DNA of 64,000 nucleotides, taken from positions 1 through 64,000 of the forward strand of contig JAJYJK010000008.1 of the NCBI GenBank assembly GCA_021789555.1, written 5' to 3'. The stretch comes from Nitrospirota bacterium. Lineage in GTDB: Bacteria; Nitrospirota; Thermodesulfovibrionia; Thermodesulfovibrionales; JdFR-88. A model generated the notes under the pieces. It saw nothing but the letters and a program-made list of their open reading frames with translations. It had not been told where the DNA came from and searched no databases. Position 1 is the stretch's first letter, and the number at the start of each line of letters is the position of its first letter. The translations under genes were made by a program, and so were the position numbers. This document shows positions 26,202 through 35,425 of this stretch, in pieces.

Positions 26202-27443
26202 TTAAGGTTCAAACCTCTTGAAGAGGAGGCAGGCGTTGGTGCCGCCAAACCCGAAGGAGTTTGACAGGGCGTAGCCCACCGGGCGGCGCCTCGCCTTGTG
26301 CGGGACATAGTCGAGGTCGCATTCCGGGTCCGGGTTGTCCAGGTTTATTGTGGGCGGGATGATGGAATTTACGATTGTGAGGACCGAGACCGCCGCCTCG
26401 ACGCCGCCGGCCGCGCCAAGCAGGTGGCCGGTCATCGATTTGGTGGAACTGACGGCCAGCTTCATTGCATGCGCGCCGAAGACCTTCTTGATGGCGGCCG
26501 TCTCTATCTCGTCGCCCTGCCTGGTGGAAGTGCCGTGGGCGTTTATGTAGTCGACCGCCTCGGGCGGCGCCCCGGCGTCTTTAAGGGCGTTTGCGATGCA
26601 CCGCGCCGCCCCGTCTCCGTCGGCGGAGGGGGAAGTTATATGATAGGCGTCCGAGCTCATGCCGAACCCCGCGAATTCCGCGTAAATCCTGGCGCCCCTG
26701 CCGATTGCGCCCTCACGCTCCTCCAGTATGAGCACGCCCGCGCCCTCACCCATCACGAACCCGTCCCTCCCGGCGTCAAAGGGCCTGGAGGCCTTCTCAG
26801 GCTCGTCATTTCTGGTGGAAAGCGCCTTCATGGCGTTAAACCCGCCGATTCCTAGAGACGCGATGACGGCCTCCGTGCCCCCCGCGATCATGGCGTCCGC
26901 GTCGCCGTACTGGATGATCCTGCACGCCTCGCCAATGGCGTGGCTGCCGGTGGCGCACGCGGTGGAGACGGCGGAATTGGGCCCCTTGGCCCCGAACCTT
27001 ATCGATACGTTGCCGGCGGCCAGGTTGATGGAAAGCATGGGGATGAAGAAAGGCGTTATCCGCCTGGGGCCCTTCTCAAGCAGTATCCTGTGATAGCGCT
27101 CTATTGTCTGCAGACCGCCGATGCCTGAGCCGATGACGACGCCGACCCTCTCGGCATTCGAGGGGCCGACCACCAGCCCGGAGTCGTGAAGCGCCATCCC
27201 CGAGGCCGCAAGGGCCAACTGGACGAAGCGGTCAGTCTTCCTGGCCTCCTTGGCGTCCATGAAATCCTCGGGATCGAAACCACCTACCTCCCCGGCTATC
27301 TGCGTGGGGAAGGCCGAGGCGTCGAATTGCGTTATCCTCCCTATGCCGGAGCGGCCCTCAACAAGCCCCTTCCAGCTCTGCTCGACGCCGATGCCAACCG
27401 GCGTGATAAGGCCCAGACCCGTTACGACTACCCTGCGTTTCAT
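26202..27443 (-). CDS. fabF: 3-oxoacyl-[ACP] synthase II
   Basis: A 413-aa beta-ketoacyl-ACP synthase II that elongates acyl-ACP with malonyl-ACP. I start at [17 protein letters not shown] (27443); the longer ORF adds 23 residues unlike the family. The catalytic Cys is in [15 protein letters not shown]. The two His are in [15 protein letters not shown] and [16 protein letters not shown]. It follows acpP by about 90 nt and precedes rnc. Confidence 0.95.
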   Translation of the reverse strand: MKRRVVVTGLGLITPVGIGVEQSWKGLVEGRSGIGRITQFDASAFPTQIAGEVGGFDPEDFMDAKEARKTDRFVQLALAASGMALHDSGLVVGPSNAERVGVVIGSGIGGLQTIERYHRILLEKGPRRITPFFIPMLSINLAAGNVSIRFGAKGPNSAVSTACATGSHAIGEACRIIQYGDADAMIAGGTEAVIASLGIGGFNAMKALSTRNDEPEKASRPFDAGRDGFVMGEGAGVLILEEREGAIGRGARIYAEFAGFGMSSDAYHITSPSADGDGAARCIANALKDAGAPPEAVDYINAHGTSTRQGDEIETAAIKKVFGAHAMKLAVSSTKSMTGHLLGAAGGVEAAVSVLTIVNSIIPPTINLDNPDPECDLDYVPHKARRRPVGYALSNSFGFGGTNACLLFKRFEP

Positions 27444-27532
27444 CTGTCTTGATAGATCATGCTGATCGCCCGATTTGCCCTTCCCCGCGGCCCAGGACCG
27501 CGGGGAATCCAATGTAAGGGTTTAACTTAACT

Positions 27533-27766
27533 TTACTCGCCTTTTTTTGATTTTATATAATCTATGGCGTCCTGCACCTTGACTATCTTCTCGGCGTCCT
27601 CGTCCGGGATCTCGATGTTGAACCCCTCCTCGAAGGCCATTACGAGTTCCACGGTGTCAAGGGAGTCCGCCCCAAGGTCCTCGACGAAAGATGCTTCGGG
27701 CTTCACTTCGGCCATGTCCACCCCAAGCTGTTTGGCTATGATCTCCTTAACGCTCTGTTCTACCAT
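27533..27766 (-). CDS. acpP: Acyl carrier protein
   Basis: A 77-aa ACP with the phosphopantetheine Ser in [32 protein letters not shown]. It carries growing acyl chains in type II fatty acid synthesis. It lies between fabG and fabF on the same strand. Confidence 0.97.
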   Translation of the reverse strand: MVEQSVKEIIAKQLGVDMAEVKPEASFVEDLGADSLDTVELVMAFEEGFNIEIPDEDAEKIVKVQDAIDYIKSKKGE

Positions 27767-27816
27767 TACGCGCTCTCCTCCTTAGAATGTCGCTTTTTTC
27801 TGTTTTAAATATTGCG

Positions 27817-28557
27817 TCACATGTACATCCCGCCGTTTACGTGCATGACCTGTCCGGTAACATAGCCCGTGGCAGGCAGGCAAAAGAAAGAAACGGCATG
27901 GGCCACGTCCTCCGGGGTCCCGAATTTCCCGGAAGGTATCGCCGCCAGCATCTGGTCCCTCACGGCCTCCGGGAGCTTTTCGGTCATCGCGGTGATGATG
28001 AAGCCGGGCGCAACGGCGTTGGCGGTAATGCCCCTGCCCGCGTACTCCTTCGCGATCGTCTTCGTAAGCCCGACGATCCCCGCCTTCGACGCGCCGTAGT
28101 TCACCTGCCCGGGGTTGCCCATGAATGCCACCACCGAGGCGATGCTCACAATCCTGCCGTAGCGCTGGCGGGACATTATCTTCACGGCCTCCTTCGAGCA
28201 GAGAAACACGCTCCGGAGGTTCACATTCATTACCGCGTCCCAGTCCTCGGGCTTCATCCTCAGCAAAAGCCCGTCCCTGGTGATGCCGGCGTTGTTGACG
28301 AGGATGTCGAGCCTGTCAAAATCATTTTTTATCGCCTCGAAGGTCTTCTCCACGTCCTCGGCCCTGGAGACATCAAGCCCGTAGGCGGCACACTCCGCCC
28401 CGCCCGCCTTGAGGGCCGCTGCGGTTGCCGCCGCTTCTTCGAGGTTCATATCGCCAAGGGCAATCCTTGCCCCCCTGGCGGCCAGGGCTTCGGCGATTGC
28501 CTTGCCAATCCCCCTTGCGCCCCCGGTGACGAACGCTACCTGCCCTTTTAGCTCCAT
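27817..28557 (-). CDS. fabG: 3-oxoacyl-[ACP] reductase
   Basis: A 246-aa short-chain dehydrogenase that reduces 3-oxoacyl-ACP with NADPH. The cofactor motif is TGGARGIGKAIAEAL, NNAG is in DILVNNAGITRDGLL, and the catalytic Tyr/Lys is YGASKAG. It starts the fabG-acpP-fabF-rnc series. Confidence 0.95.
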   Translation of the reverse strand: MELKGQVAFVTGGARGIGKAIAEALAARGARIALGDMNLEEAAATAAALKAGGAECAAYGLDVSRAEDVEKTFEAIKNDFDRLDILVNNAGITRDGLLLRMKPEDWDAVMNVNLRSVFLCSKEAVKIMSRQRYGRIVSIASVVAFMGNPGQVNYGASKAGIVGLTKTIAKEYAGRGITANAVAPGFIITAMTEKLPEAVRDQMLAAIPSGKFGTPEDVAHAVSFFCLPATGYVTGQVMHVNGGMYM

Positions 28558-28635
28558 TTGTTTAAAAAATGCCTCCCCTGCAAAAAATTAGAGTAGATTT
28601 TAACAAGAAAAAGGAATATTTTTCCACAGCGGGCG

Positions 28636-30519
28636 TCAATCTTTCAGCAGGAACTTCCTTAAATCGCCCACACGCATCGTCACCTTATGGGAGTCCAGGT
28701 ACTCAAGAAAGGGCAGTGCGTATTTCCTGGTCGTGCCGAGCACGTCCCTGAATTCCGAGACCGCCATCCCCGGTTTGCGCGAAAAAAACCCCTTCAGCAG
28801 CGTAAGCATCTCACCGTAAACGGAAGCCGCGAGATAGAGCGATTCGTTTATCCTTACGACGGAGCCCTCCTTGTCCATCAGCCTGAGCATGTCGGTGAGC
28901 CTCTTTTCATCCATAACGAGCCCTTTTGCAAGCTCGGCCTTTTCCGGGGGCTGAAAGCGGGCCGCCTCGAGCTCCTTGACAATCTTCTGTCTGACCTCCT
29001 CTTCCTTTCCGCTAAAAGCCGCCCGGAAGGATTTTAACCGTATCGAGTCTTTCTCCTGTACGAGTTCGGGGACAAGCGGCACCAGCCCGGCGAAGACCTT
29101 TTGGTCCACCTTCAGGCCGGCCCGCAGCTCCTCAAGGGGCATGCCCGGTTTCAGCGGGTTTTCACTATGAAAACGGCCCAGGAGGCGAAGGGCGGCCTCC
29201 CTGAAACCCGCATATACTTTGGCGTGCACGAAGCTCTCACCCAGGGGGGCCACCGTTTTTTCCTCCTCCAACTGGGAGAGCGCCTTTTCCACTTCGGCGG
29301 TTTCGGCCTTTATCCAGCCCTCCAGTTCCATCTTCCCCATCGCCTTGAGGGCGGACTTCATTATCTTCATCGCCAGTTTTGCCTTTAGCTCGCCCCGCTC
29401 ATAGATTTCAAGGTCCTCAAGCGTGGCGGCCCTCCTTCTTCGCCCGGGTGAGACGTCCAGGACAGAGCCGCCCCCGATGGTCTCAAGCGGCGAGAAGCGG
29501 CGGATTACGAACCTGTCGGTCCCCTGTGCGACTACAGGGCCGGCGAGCCTCAATTGGGCGTAGCAGGACTCCCCGCCCTTAAGTTCCTGCCTGCCGTAGA
29601 GGATGACCCTTGCCACCTTCTCCGATGTGCCCAGGTGGAAATGGACGCTCGAGCCGGTCTTTACGGCGGGCGCCCCCGCCAGGAGTTCGAGCTTCACATC
29701 CATCGCCGAAACAGGCAGGAACCTCCGCGGGCTTACGACCACGTCCCCGCGTTCAAGCTCGTCTTTTTCCACCCCCTGAAGGTTCAGGGCCACCCTCTGC
29801 CCCGCGAACGCCTCCTTCACCGGCTTGCCGTGGCTCTGGAGCCCCCTTATCCTTGTCTCTATCCCCTTGGGCAGTATCTCCACCGCGTCTTCCGCGCGCA
29901 CCATGCCGGAGAGGGCCGTGCCGGTGACGACGGTGCCGAAACCCTTCAGGGTGAAGACCCTGTCCACCGGGAGCCTGAAGAGCCCGCCGGAGGGTTTCGC
30001 CCTGACCTCCACCGCAATTTCCTTTACCTTTTCCTTGAGAAGTTCGATGTTTTTCCCCGATTTTGAGGAGACCGGTATTATCGGGGAGCCCTCGAGGAAG
30101 CTGCCCCTGATGAAATCCTTTACCTCCCCGGTCACCAGCTCCAGCCAGTCTTCCTCCACCAGGTCCGTCTTCGTCAGGGCCACAAGCCCGCGGCTTATCC
30201 TGAGGAGCTCACATATCTGGAGGTGCTCCCGGCTCTGGGGCATCACGCCTTCGTCCGCGGCGACGACGAGCATCACGATATCTATCCCCCCGGCCCCGGC
30301 AAGCATGTTTCTTATGAGTCTTTCGTGCCCCGGGACATCGACGATGCCCACGGTGAGACCGGCCTCCGGATAGTCCAGGTTGGCAAAACCCAAGTCTATC
30401 GTAATTCCCCTCTCCTTCTCCTCCTTGAGCCTGTCCGGATCGGTCCCCGTGAGGGCCTTTACAAGCGTGCTCTTCCCGTGGTCTATATGTCCGGCCGTGC
30501 CAAGCACCACATAACGCAT
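28636..30519 (-). CDS. selB: Selenocysteine-specific translation elongation factor SelB
   Basis: A 627-aa SelB, which delivers Sec-tRNA to UGA codons through the SECIS hairpin. The GTPase has [31 protein letters not shown] and ALTKTD. EF-Tu-like domains follow, and the C-terminal half contains the four winged helices that bind SECIS RNA ([59 protein letters not shown]). It shows that the host decodes some UGA codons as selenocysteine, which is the key context for the two TGA-interrupted genes described here. selA, selC and selD are not in the window. Confidence 0.96.
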   Translation of the reverse strand: MRYVVLGTAGHIDHGKSTLVKALTGTDPDRLKEEKERGITIDLGFANLDYPEAGLTVGIVDVPGHERLIRNMLAGAGGIDIVMLVVAADEGVMPQSREHLQICELLRISRGLVALTKTDLVEEDWLELVTGEVKDFIRGSFLEGSPIIPVSSKSGKNIELLKEKVKEIAVEVRAKPSGGLFRLPVDRVFTLKGFGTVVTGTALSGMVRAEDAVEILPKGIETRIRGLQSHGKPVKEAFAGQRVALNLQGVEKDELERGDVVVSPRRFLPVSAMDVKLELLAGAPAVKTGSSVHFHLGTSEKVARVILYGRQELKGGESCYAQLRLAGPVVAQGTDRFVIRRFSPLETIGGGSVLDVSPGRRRRAATLEDLEIYERGELKAKLAMKIMKSALKAMGKMELEGWIKAETAEVEKALSQLEEEKTVAPLGESFVHAKVYAGFREAALRLLGRFHSENPLKPGMPLEELRAGLKVDQKVFAGLVPLVPELVQEKDSIRLKSFRAAFSGKEEEVRQKIVKELEAARFQPPEKAELAKGLVMDEKRLTDMLRLMDKEGSVVRINESLYLAASVYGEMLTLLKGFFSRKPGMAVSEFRDVLGTTRKYALPFLEYLDSHKVTMRVGDLRKFLLKD

Positions 30520-30561
30520 AAGGTTAATTATAACTTAATCCCGCCCTCCCGCCCTTAACCC

Positions 30562-30605
30562 TGTGGGGGGATACGATAACTAACCCCCCGGAAATGCGAT
30601 AAGTC
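30562..30605 (+). other. Probable prophage left end with two transposase-binding repeats
   Basis: The sequence starts with TG, the terminal dinucleotide of Mu-type ends. Two related 11-mers follow, ATACGATAACT and ATGCGATAAGT, 21-23 bp apart, a spacing of about two helical turns. Sequence left of 30562 (ccgccctcccgcccttaaccc) looks like one arm of a family B host repeat, which breaks off here. The right-end partner and the 5-bp target duplication are outside the window, so the exact base is unproven. Confidence 0.45.
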
Positions 30606-30791
30606 GGTTTTTAGATTCTTAAAAAAAGGATAAAAGAAGGTTTATAAGGGTCTAAAATCAAACCAGTTTTGATTTTAAGGGAAGGGGAAGTCTCAAGGGC
30701 CCTCAACCTGGCCTCCTGACGGCTGCTTTTTGCCGTCGCGGCCGCAAATCCCATTAAAAAATCCCGCCGCCCTCTTCCGACCTAGCCTTAA

Positions 30792-30998
30792 TTATTTTTC
30801 CGCCATCAGCTTTTTATATTTTCCTCGGGTGGCTAGGTATGCCGGGAAACCAACTATCCATAATCCAAGGCATACAACAAACCAGCCGCCAGGCCCCATA
30901 TCCGTCAGGCCTTTTATAAGCCCTTTGCGCACGCCGATGGCCTTTGCGTCGAAATAAACCCAAATGCTCGTCACTAAAATAAATAGGATAAAAAACAT
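30792..30998 (-). CDS. Small membrane protein, probable prophage accessory gene
   Basis: A 68-aa protein with two hydrophobic segments (FFILFILVTSIWVYFDAKAIGV and GGWFVVCLGLWIVGFPAYLA) and a basic end. It resembles small phage and host inner-membrane proteins of unknown function. It lies 20 nt after the lipoprotein gene on the repressor strand, between the prophage left end and the repressor, so it is likely expressed in the lysogen. Confidence 0.65.
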   Translation of the reverse strand: MFFILFILVTSIWVYFDAKAIGVRKGLIKGLTDMGPGGWFVVCLGLWIVGFPAYLATRGKYKKLMAEK

Positions 30999-31018
30999 TT
31001 TTACTGCCCTCCTTTGTT

Positions 31019-31492
31019 TTAATATTGAGCGGTTCCAACCTTTTTTATATAGGCCGCTTTGAGCGTAGGCACATCCAATTTAGCACCGAAGGCATTCTCG
31101 CCTTCAAAATTATCCCCGCCTTCGCCCCATATCTCTATAATATCGTTCTTGTAAATCTTTAAGGTGCCAGGGTAATAAACAATTACCTGGTCCATGTCAT
31201 TATCAATCCACATCTGGAGGGCTGTTTGCCCGTTCTGCTCCTCAATCGTGAATATTGTCCCCCTGATTTTCATCTTTCTGCCTTTATATTCGGCGGGGTT
31301 TTTTACGTAGTCTTTATAATAAATTCCCTTTTCGTTGTCTGTATAAGTTACAGGTGTTGCGGTGGCCTTATAATCAGACTCGCTCAAAACAGGGGGAGCC
31401 GCAGGAGATTCAGTATTACTGCTCGGGGCGCTACCTCCCTGGTTGGTGCATCCCACGACAATAAAAGCCAAGACAAATATCCATTTTTTCAT
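31019..31492 (-). CDS. Lipoprotein with OB-fold-like domain, cotranscribed with the repressor
   Basis: A 157-aa protein with a lipobox (FVLAFIVVGCTNQGG) and a Ser/Pro-rich spacer. The beta-rich domain (YVKNPAEYKGRKMKIRGTIFTIEEQNGQTALQMWID) looks like the OB-fold found in other small lipoproteins. Its ATG overlaps the repressor stop (ATGA), so it should be made whenever the repressor is made. This is the layout of a lysogenic-conversion gene. The function is unknown, and surface exclusion of other phages is only one possibility. Confidence 0.75.
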   Translation of the reverse strand: MKKWIFVLAFIVVGCTNQGGSAPSSNTESPAAPPVLSESDYKATATPVTYTDNEKGIYYKDYVKNPAEYKGRKMKIRGTIFTIEEQNGQTALQMWIDNDMDQVIVYYPGTLKIYKNDIIEIWGEGGDNFEGENAFGAKLDVPTLKAAYIKKVGTAQY

Positions 31493-31914
31493 TTAGAGCC
31501 CTCCTCTTTCTTTTTCCCGGGGTCCGCGAAGGTAATCAAACTTTGTATCGCGGCCATCTTTCGGAAATCCCCCTCATCCATTATACGCATAAGTGCCCCG
31601 ATCATATTATTAAGAACCGTATTATTATGACGGCGGATTAGATCGCAGACATATTCAGCCTTAGATTCCATTATAATTTCACCTATTTCAGATGCTTCCA
31701 TCATCATCGCGCCACTTCCTTTTTGAAGCCATTCCTTATTTATTGCATAGAGATTTGATATAACTATAAGGATCGTGTCCGACGGTTCTTTATAGCCCTT
31801 CTCTATCTCACTTAAATAACCCTGTGAAATACCTAAAGATACAGCAAATTCATGCTGTTTTAGGTGATACTTCTGCCGGATTAACCGTATTCTCTCGCCT
31901 AAATTGCTATGCAA
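31489..31914 (-). CDS. Phage repressor (Cro/C1-type HTH)
   Basis: I start at the TTG at 31914, preceded by aaggag at good spacing, giving 141 aa (LHSNLGERIRLIRQKYHLKQ...). The track ORF runs much further upstream into non-coding sequence. The N-terminal HTH is GERIRLIRQKYHLKQHEFAVSLGISQGYLSEIEKGYKEPSD. The C-terminal part is helical and probably mediates multimerisation. No LexA-like Ser/Lys protease motif is seen, so derepression may not be RecA-driven. Transcription runs left, away from the ner-like gene. Confidence 0.85.
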   Translation of the reverse strand: MHSNLGERIRLIRQKYHLKQHEFAVSLGISQGYLSEIEKGYKEPSDTILIVISNLYAINKEWLQKGSGAMMMEASEIGEIIMESKAEYVCDLIRRHNNTVLNNMIGALMRIMDEGDFRKMAAIQSLITFADPGKKKEEGSK

Positions 31915-31953
31915 TTTTTCTCCTTGACTTTTTATTGCTAGGCAATTTAATAT
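31903..31953. promoter_or_regulatory. Early promoter with two operator palindromes
   Basis: ATTGC-TAT-GCAAT (31903-31915) and ATTGC-TAG-GCAAT (31934-31946) are nearly identical palindromes with centres 31 bp apart, about three helical turns. The second lies in the spacer of a rightward promoter, TTGACT (31924-31929) and TAATAT (31948-31953). The first covers the repressor start codon region. They are the natural binding sites for the repressor and/or the Ner-like protein. Confidence 0.75.
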
Positions 31954-31995
31954 TTCCAACAGGTAATAACCTTTACAAAAAAAGGAAAAAAAGAG

Positions 31996-32238
31996 ATGTT
32001 GATGTGCCGAATGAACAAAAAAGACAGACGCTGGGCGATACGCACAAGGCTTCTGCGCCATGAGATTTCGCAAGCTGCCATCGCCCTCCAGGCGGGTGTT
32101 ACGCAAGGGGCCGTATCCCGTGTCATTGGCGGCTCGCTCGATGCGCCGAAAATACGCCGGGCCATAGCGGACGCCCTGAGGCTCAAGTATGAGGCTATCT
32201 GGCCCCGCGAAGACAATAACAGAAAGAAGGGCGCGTAA
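31996..32238 (+). CDS. ner: Ner-like DNA-binding protein
   Basis: An 80-aa protein of the Ner/Nlp-type HTH group. The core is RRWAIRTRLLRHEISQAAIALQAGVTQGAVSRVIGG, and PKIRRAIADALRLKYEAIWP matches the usual Ner tail. In Mu, Ner turns down both the early and the repressor promoter. It is the first rightward early gene, just after the operator region. The ATG at 32011 (MNKKDRR) is an alternative start. Confidence 0.8.
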   Translation: MLMCRMNKKDRRWAIRTRLLRHEISQAAIALQAGVTQGAVSRVIGGSLDAPKIRRAIADALRLKYEAIWPREDNNRKKGA

Positions 32239-32241
32239 CTC

Positions 32242-32622
32242 ATGACCGCTGATAATAAAAATCTCGCCGCTGAAAAGCAAGCAAAAAAATCAAGGAGGAA
32301 AATCTTGAGCGAAACCAGCCGCTACCGCATCGACGCCGTTTACAACGCCGGGCGCATCATCGAGATCATTTCAAACGCCAGGGAGCCGATGGGCCCCTCG
32401 GAGCTGGCCCCCAAGGTCGGCGTCTCGCCCAACACAGCCTTCCGGATGTGCGAGACACTGGACGAGCTGCGCATCCTCCAGCGCGTGGGGGACAAATATA
32501 CGCTGGGCATGGCCCTGGCGCATTGCTGGGCCCGGTACAAATCCCGCCGCGAGGGCGAGCGCGACAGGATAGATCAGGAGTTAAAAAATCTTGAGATACA
32601 GGGAGGGAATGATGGCAAATAA
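32242..32622 (+). CDS. Small HTH protein (IclR-type winged helix)
   Basis: A 126-aa protein whose core (YNAGRIIEIISNAREPMGPSELAPKVGVSPNTAFRMCETLDELRILQRVGDKYTLG) is an IclR-type winged helix without the ligand domain. The start is preceded by a basic N-terminal tail. Small HTH proteins of this kind occur in the early operons of transposable phages. It probably binds DNA. It overlaps the next gene by 11 nt. Confidence 0.75.
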   Translation: MTADNKNLAAEKQAKKSRRKILSETSRYRIDAVYNAGRIIEIISNAREPMGPSELAPKVGVSPNTAFRMCETLDELRILQRVGDKYTLGMALAHCWARYKSRREGERDRIDQELKNLEIQGGNDGK

Positions 32623-33568
32623 GCCCAGAAAACGCTACGACGAGGAGTCTGAACACGCGCTGCTGGTGGAAAAGGAGCGGATAGCGGAGGAGGATCACGC
32701 CCTGGTAAGGCAGCAGATAGCCCGCAAAAAGCTCCTGGAGCCCTACTCGGACGGCTTGCCCTATAACCGGGAAAGGGTCGTCGGAGAGGCAAAAAGGCAT
32801 TTATATCAATCATTTAGTAGCGCAATCGAGTGCGGGAAAGCGCTTATATGGATTCATGAGGAGGAGGGAGGCCAAACGTTTGGCCAAATTATGAGAACAT
32901 ATTTACCCTCCACATCATGGAGCACTGCTAAGAATTTCATGCGCCTCGCCCGGCTTTCCGTCGAACATCCAAAATTACAGGGATTCATCGAGAAAAACCG
33001 CTCCAAGGCCATAGCGCTCCTTGAAATCCTCAGCGAGGAGGACCTGAGGGAGTTCGATGAGGCTGATTCCATTGCTGGCATGGAGTTGGATGAGGCTGAG
33101 AAAATACCCGTCAGGCAGTTTAAGGACGAACTGCGTTCCTACACTAAAAAGATCGAGCGCGGTGCCGTTCAGCTCCGCGAGGCTGAGGACAAAATAAAGT
33201 CCCTGGAGCAGGACATCCAAGACCTCAAAAACCCGAAGCTCTTCGGCTCGAAAGAGGAGGAGCTTTTGTCTGTCGTCACGGACCTCGGCAACCGCTTCGA
33301 GCAGATACTCCTGCTCATAAAGACGCGCATTGCCTACGACAAGGGCACGTGCCCCGAGGCCATCATGAAGAAGCTCTATTACCTGCTCGTCTATATGCAG
33401 AAAGAGACGATGGAGGAGCGCCTGAGGCTCGCCGAGCATTACGAGGGCGCTGAGGACGATATCCCCTGGGAGCCGGACACCACTGAAATCCCGCCCGATC
33501 TCCATAATGGCGTCCCGCACCTGGAGCCCGTCTTGAAGGCGATCCAGGAAAGGAAAGGGCACGCATAG
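32612..33568 (+). CDS. DUF3102-like phage protein
   Basis: A 318-aa protein; I start at MANKPRKRYDEE (32612), where gggaggga provides the RBS. The central part (GEAKRHLYQSFSSAIECGKALIWIHEEEGGQTFGQIMRTYLPSTSWSTAKNFMRLARL) matches the DUF3102 style found in mobile elements. A coiled coil follows (RGAVQLREAEDKIKSLEQDIQDLK), and the tail is acidic. It lies between the ner-like cluster and the A transposase, suggesting an early role linked to transposition or replication. The function is not known. Confidence 0.7.
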   Translation: MANKPRKRYDEESEHALLVEKERIAEEDHALVRQQIARKKLLEPYSDGLPYNRERVVGEAKRHLYQSFSSAIECGKALIWIHEEEGGQTFGQIMRTYLPSTSWSTAKNFMRLARLSVEHPKLQGFIEKNRSKAIALLEILSEEDLREFDEADSIAGMELDEAEKIPVRQFKDELRSYTKKIERGAVQLREAEDKIKSLEQDIQDLKNPKLFGSKEEELLSVVTDLGNRFEQILLLIKTRIAYDKGTCPEAIMKKLYYLLVYMQKETMEERLRLAEHYEGAEDDIPWEPDTTEIPPDLHNGVPHLEPVLKAIQERKGHA

Positions 33569-33574
33569 GCAGTC

Positions 33575-35407
33575 ATGGGCCAGGTATCCGAGACCATACT
33601 CCAGCACGTCTACCAGAGCCTCTCGGGTCTTACGGACGGACAGGTAAAGAGCAAGGCCGACGAGCTCGCTGGTTATTACGGCGTCCACCTGGCAACCGTG
33701 TACCGCTGGGCGTCCCTGGGGGGCTTGCGCTGGCGCAAACAGAAGGCCAGCAAGGGCCGGTCCAAGGTGCCGGAGTCGGCCCTCATGCAGGCCGGTGCGC
33801 TCCTCTATTCATCCCGTCGCGTCTCGAACGAGATCCCGCTTCCGGGCTGTGACGCCGTGGAGATCCTCGCTGACTCCGGCCTGCTGAATGTGGACGTCTC
33901 AACCGGCCGCTTCCTGGGGATCATGAGGCAAAAGCAGATATCCGCGCAGGACATCCTCCGCCCGTCGCCCCACCAGACGCTTTTAAGCAAACACCCTAAT
34001 CACGTCTGGCAGTTCGACGTGACTAATTGCCTCCAGTATTTCCTTGACACAAGGGGCATGGGAGAGCGGGACCAGGAGATGGAGTTGTACAAAAACAAGA
34101 TCGTAAAAACCGCGAAGACGATCAAAAAGGAGCTGCTCCGGTACGTCGCGGTGGACCACTGCACGGGGGCTTTTTATTTCCGTTATTTCTACGCCAGCGG
34201 CGAACGCGCCATAGACGGCTCTCAATTCCTTTTTGAGGCCATGCGGCCCAAGGACGAGCTTCTGGAAAAATATTTCCCGGAGCCGTTGGCCAAATCCCGC
34301 GCCGGCAAATACCGCATGCACGGCGTGCCATTTATCCTCATCCCGGATAAAGGCTCCATCATCGTCGACAAGGCGAACAAACACCTTTTTGAGTCCCTGC
34401 GGATGGAGGTCATCCCCCACATGCCCGGCAACCCACGGGCAAAAGGCGCGGTGGAAGGGATGATGCATTTTATAAACAGATTTGAATCCAGGCTTAAATT
34501 CAAGCGGCCGCGCGAACTGGACGAGCTTAACCGCTGGGCGCTCGACTGGTGCGTCAAAATCAACGCCATCAACCTCATGCGCGGGGTCGCGCCCCGCTCC
34601 GCGATGTGGTCCCGCATAAAACCGGAGGAGCTTCGTCTCTGTCCGGAGGAGCAGGTTTATCGCCTGCTTATAAGGAAGCCCATAATCACGCCCACGGCGA
34701 ACGGCGCGTGCATCATAAGCGTCTTGGGCGGCAGATACAAAATCCCTCACTCTGGGGCCGCGCACCGGCAGGTGGAGGTGGCGATTTACCCGTATGAATA
34801 CGGGCGCGACGGCTCTATAGAGGCGCATTTCGACGGGCAGGTCTATCTGCTGAAACCCATCCCGCGCGACGACTACGGCAGGCTGTCCCAGGGCACCGTA
34901 TACGGCGAATATCACACGCCGAAGGAGACGGCCACACAAAAGGCGAAGAAAGAGTTTGAGAAGATCGGCGCGGAGTGGGGGCTTACGTTCAAGGGCACAG
35001 GCGATAAGCGCCGCGCTAATGCGCCGGCAGTGGATTTTGAATCTCCGCTCCAGGTGTTCGGCCACCAGGCGGACAAGGTGCCTAACATCGCGTTCATGAA
35101 CCCCAAAGGCTCGGAGCTTGAGATAAAGCGGCCAGATGGGCCGATGAATGAGGCGATAAAAACGCAGGGGCCTATCGAGGCGGACCGCGGCATCGTAAAC
35201 CGGCGCATCCCGATCATGGAATTTCTCATGCGGCTCCGGAGCGAGCTGGGCTCGTTGACAGCCGCGATGAATACGCGCATCCGCTCGGAGTTCGGCGAAT
35301 CAATCGAGATCAAAAAAGCGGAGGAGGTGATAGAGGGCATCAAGGCGGCCACATGGCCCGCTGCCGAGGATGCAGACGCACCGGACGCAAGACGTGAAGC
35401 CATCTAG
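33575..35407 (+). CDS. A: Mu A-like DDE transposase
   Basis: A 610-aa transposase that should cut and join the phage ends. The N-terminal HTH region is ADELAGYYGVHLATVYRWASLGG. The RNase H-like domain has a complete DD35E triad at D148 (HVWQFDVTN), D258 (ILIPDKGS) and E294 (GAVEGMMHF). The C-terminal beta-barrel and helical tail follow; the last part (MRLRSELGSLTAAMNTRIRSEF) may contact the B protein. Length is near Mu A (663 aa). It is upstream of the B ATPase gene by 18 nt. Confidence 0.93.
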   Translation: MGQVSETILQHVYQSLSGLTDGQVKSKADELAGYYGVHLATVYRWASLGGLRWRKQKASKGRSKVPESALMQAGALLYSSRRVSNEIPLPGCDAVEILADSGLLNVDVSTGRFLGIMRQKQISAQDILRPSPHQTLLSKHPNHVWQFDVTNCLQYFLDTRGMGERDQEMELYKNKIVKTAKTIKKELLRYVAVDHCTGAFYFRYFYASGERAIDGSQFLFEAMRPKDELLEKYFPEPLAKSRAGKYRMHGVPFILIPDKGSIIVDKANKHLFESLRMEVIPHMPGNPRAKGAVEGMMHFINRFESRLKFKRPRELDELNRWALDWCVKINAINLMRGVAPRSAMWSRIKPEELRLCPEEQVYRLLIRKPIITPTANGACIISVLGGRYKIPHSGAAHRQVEVAIYPYEYGRDGSIEAHFDGQVYLLKPIPRDDYGRLSQGTVYGEYHTPKETATQKAKKEFEKIGAEWGLTFKGTGDKRRANAPAVDFESPLQVFGHQADKVPNIAFMNPKGSELEIKRPDGPMNEAIKTQGPIEADRGIVNRRIPIMEFLMRLRSELGSLTAAMNTRIRSEFGESIEIKKAEEVIEGIKAATWPAAEDADAPDARREAI

Positions 35408-35425
35408 ACAGGAGGGAAACGAGAA

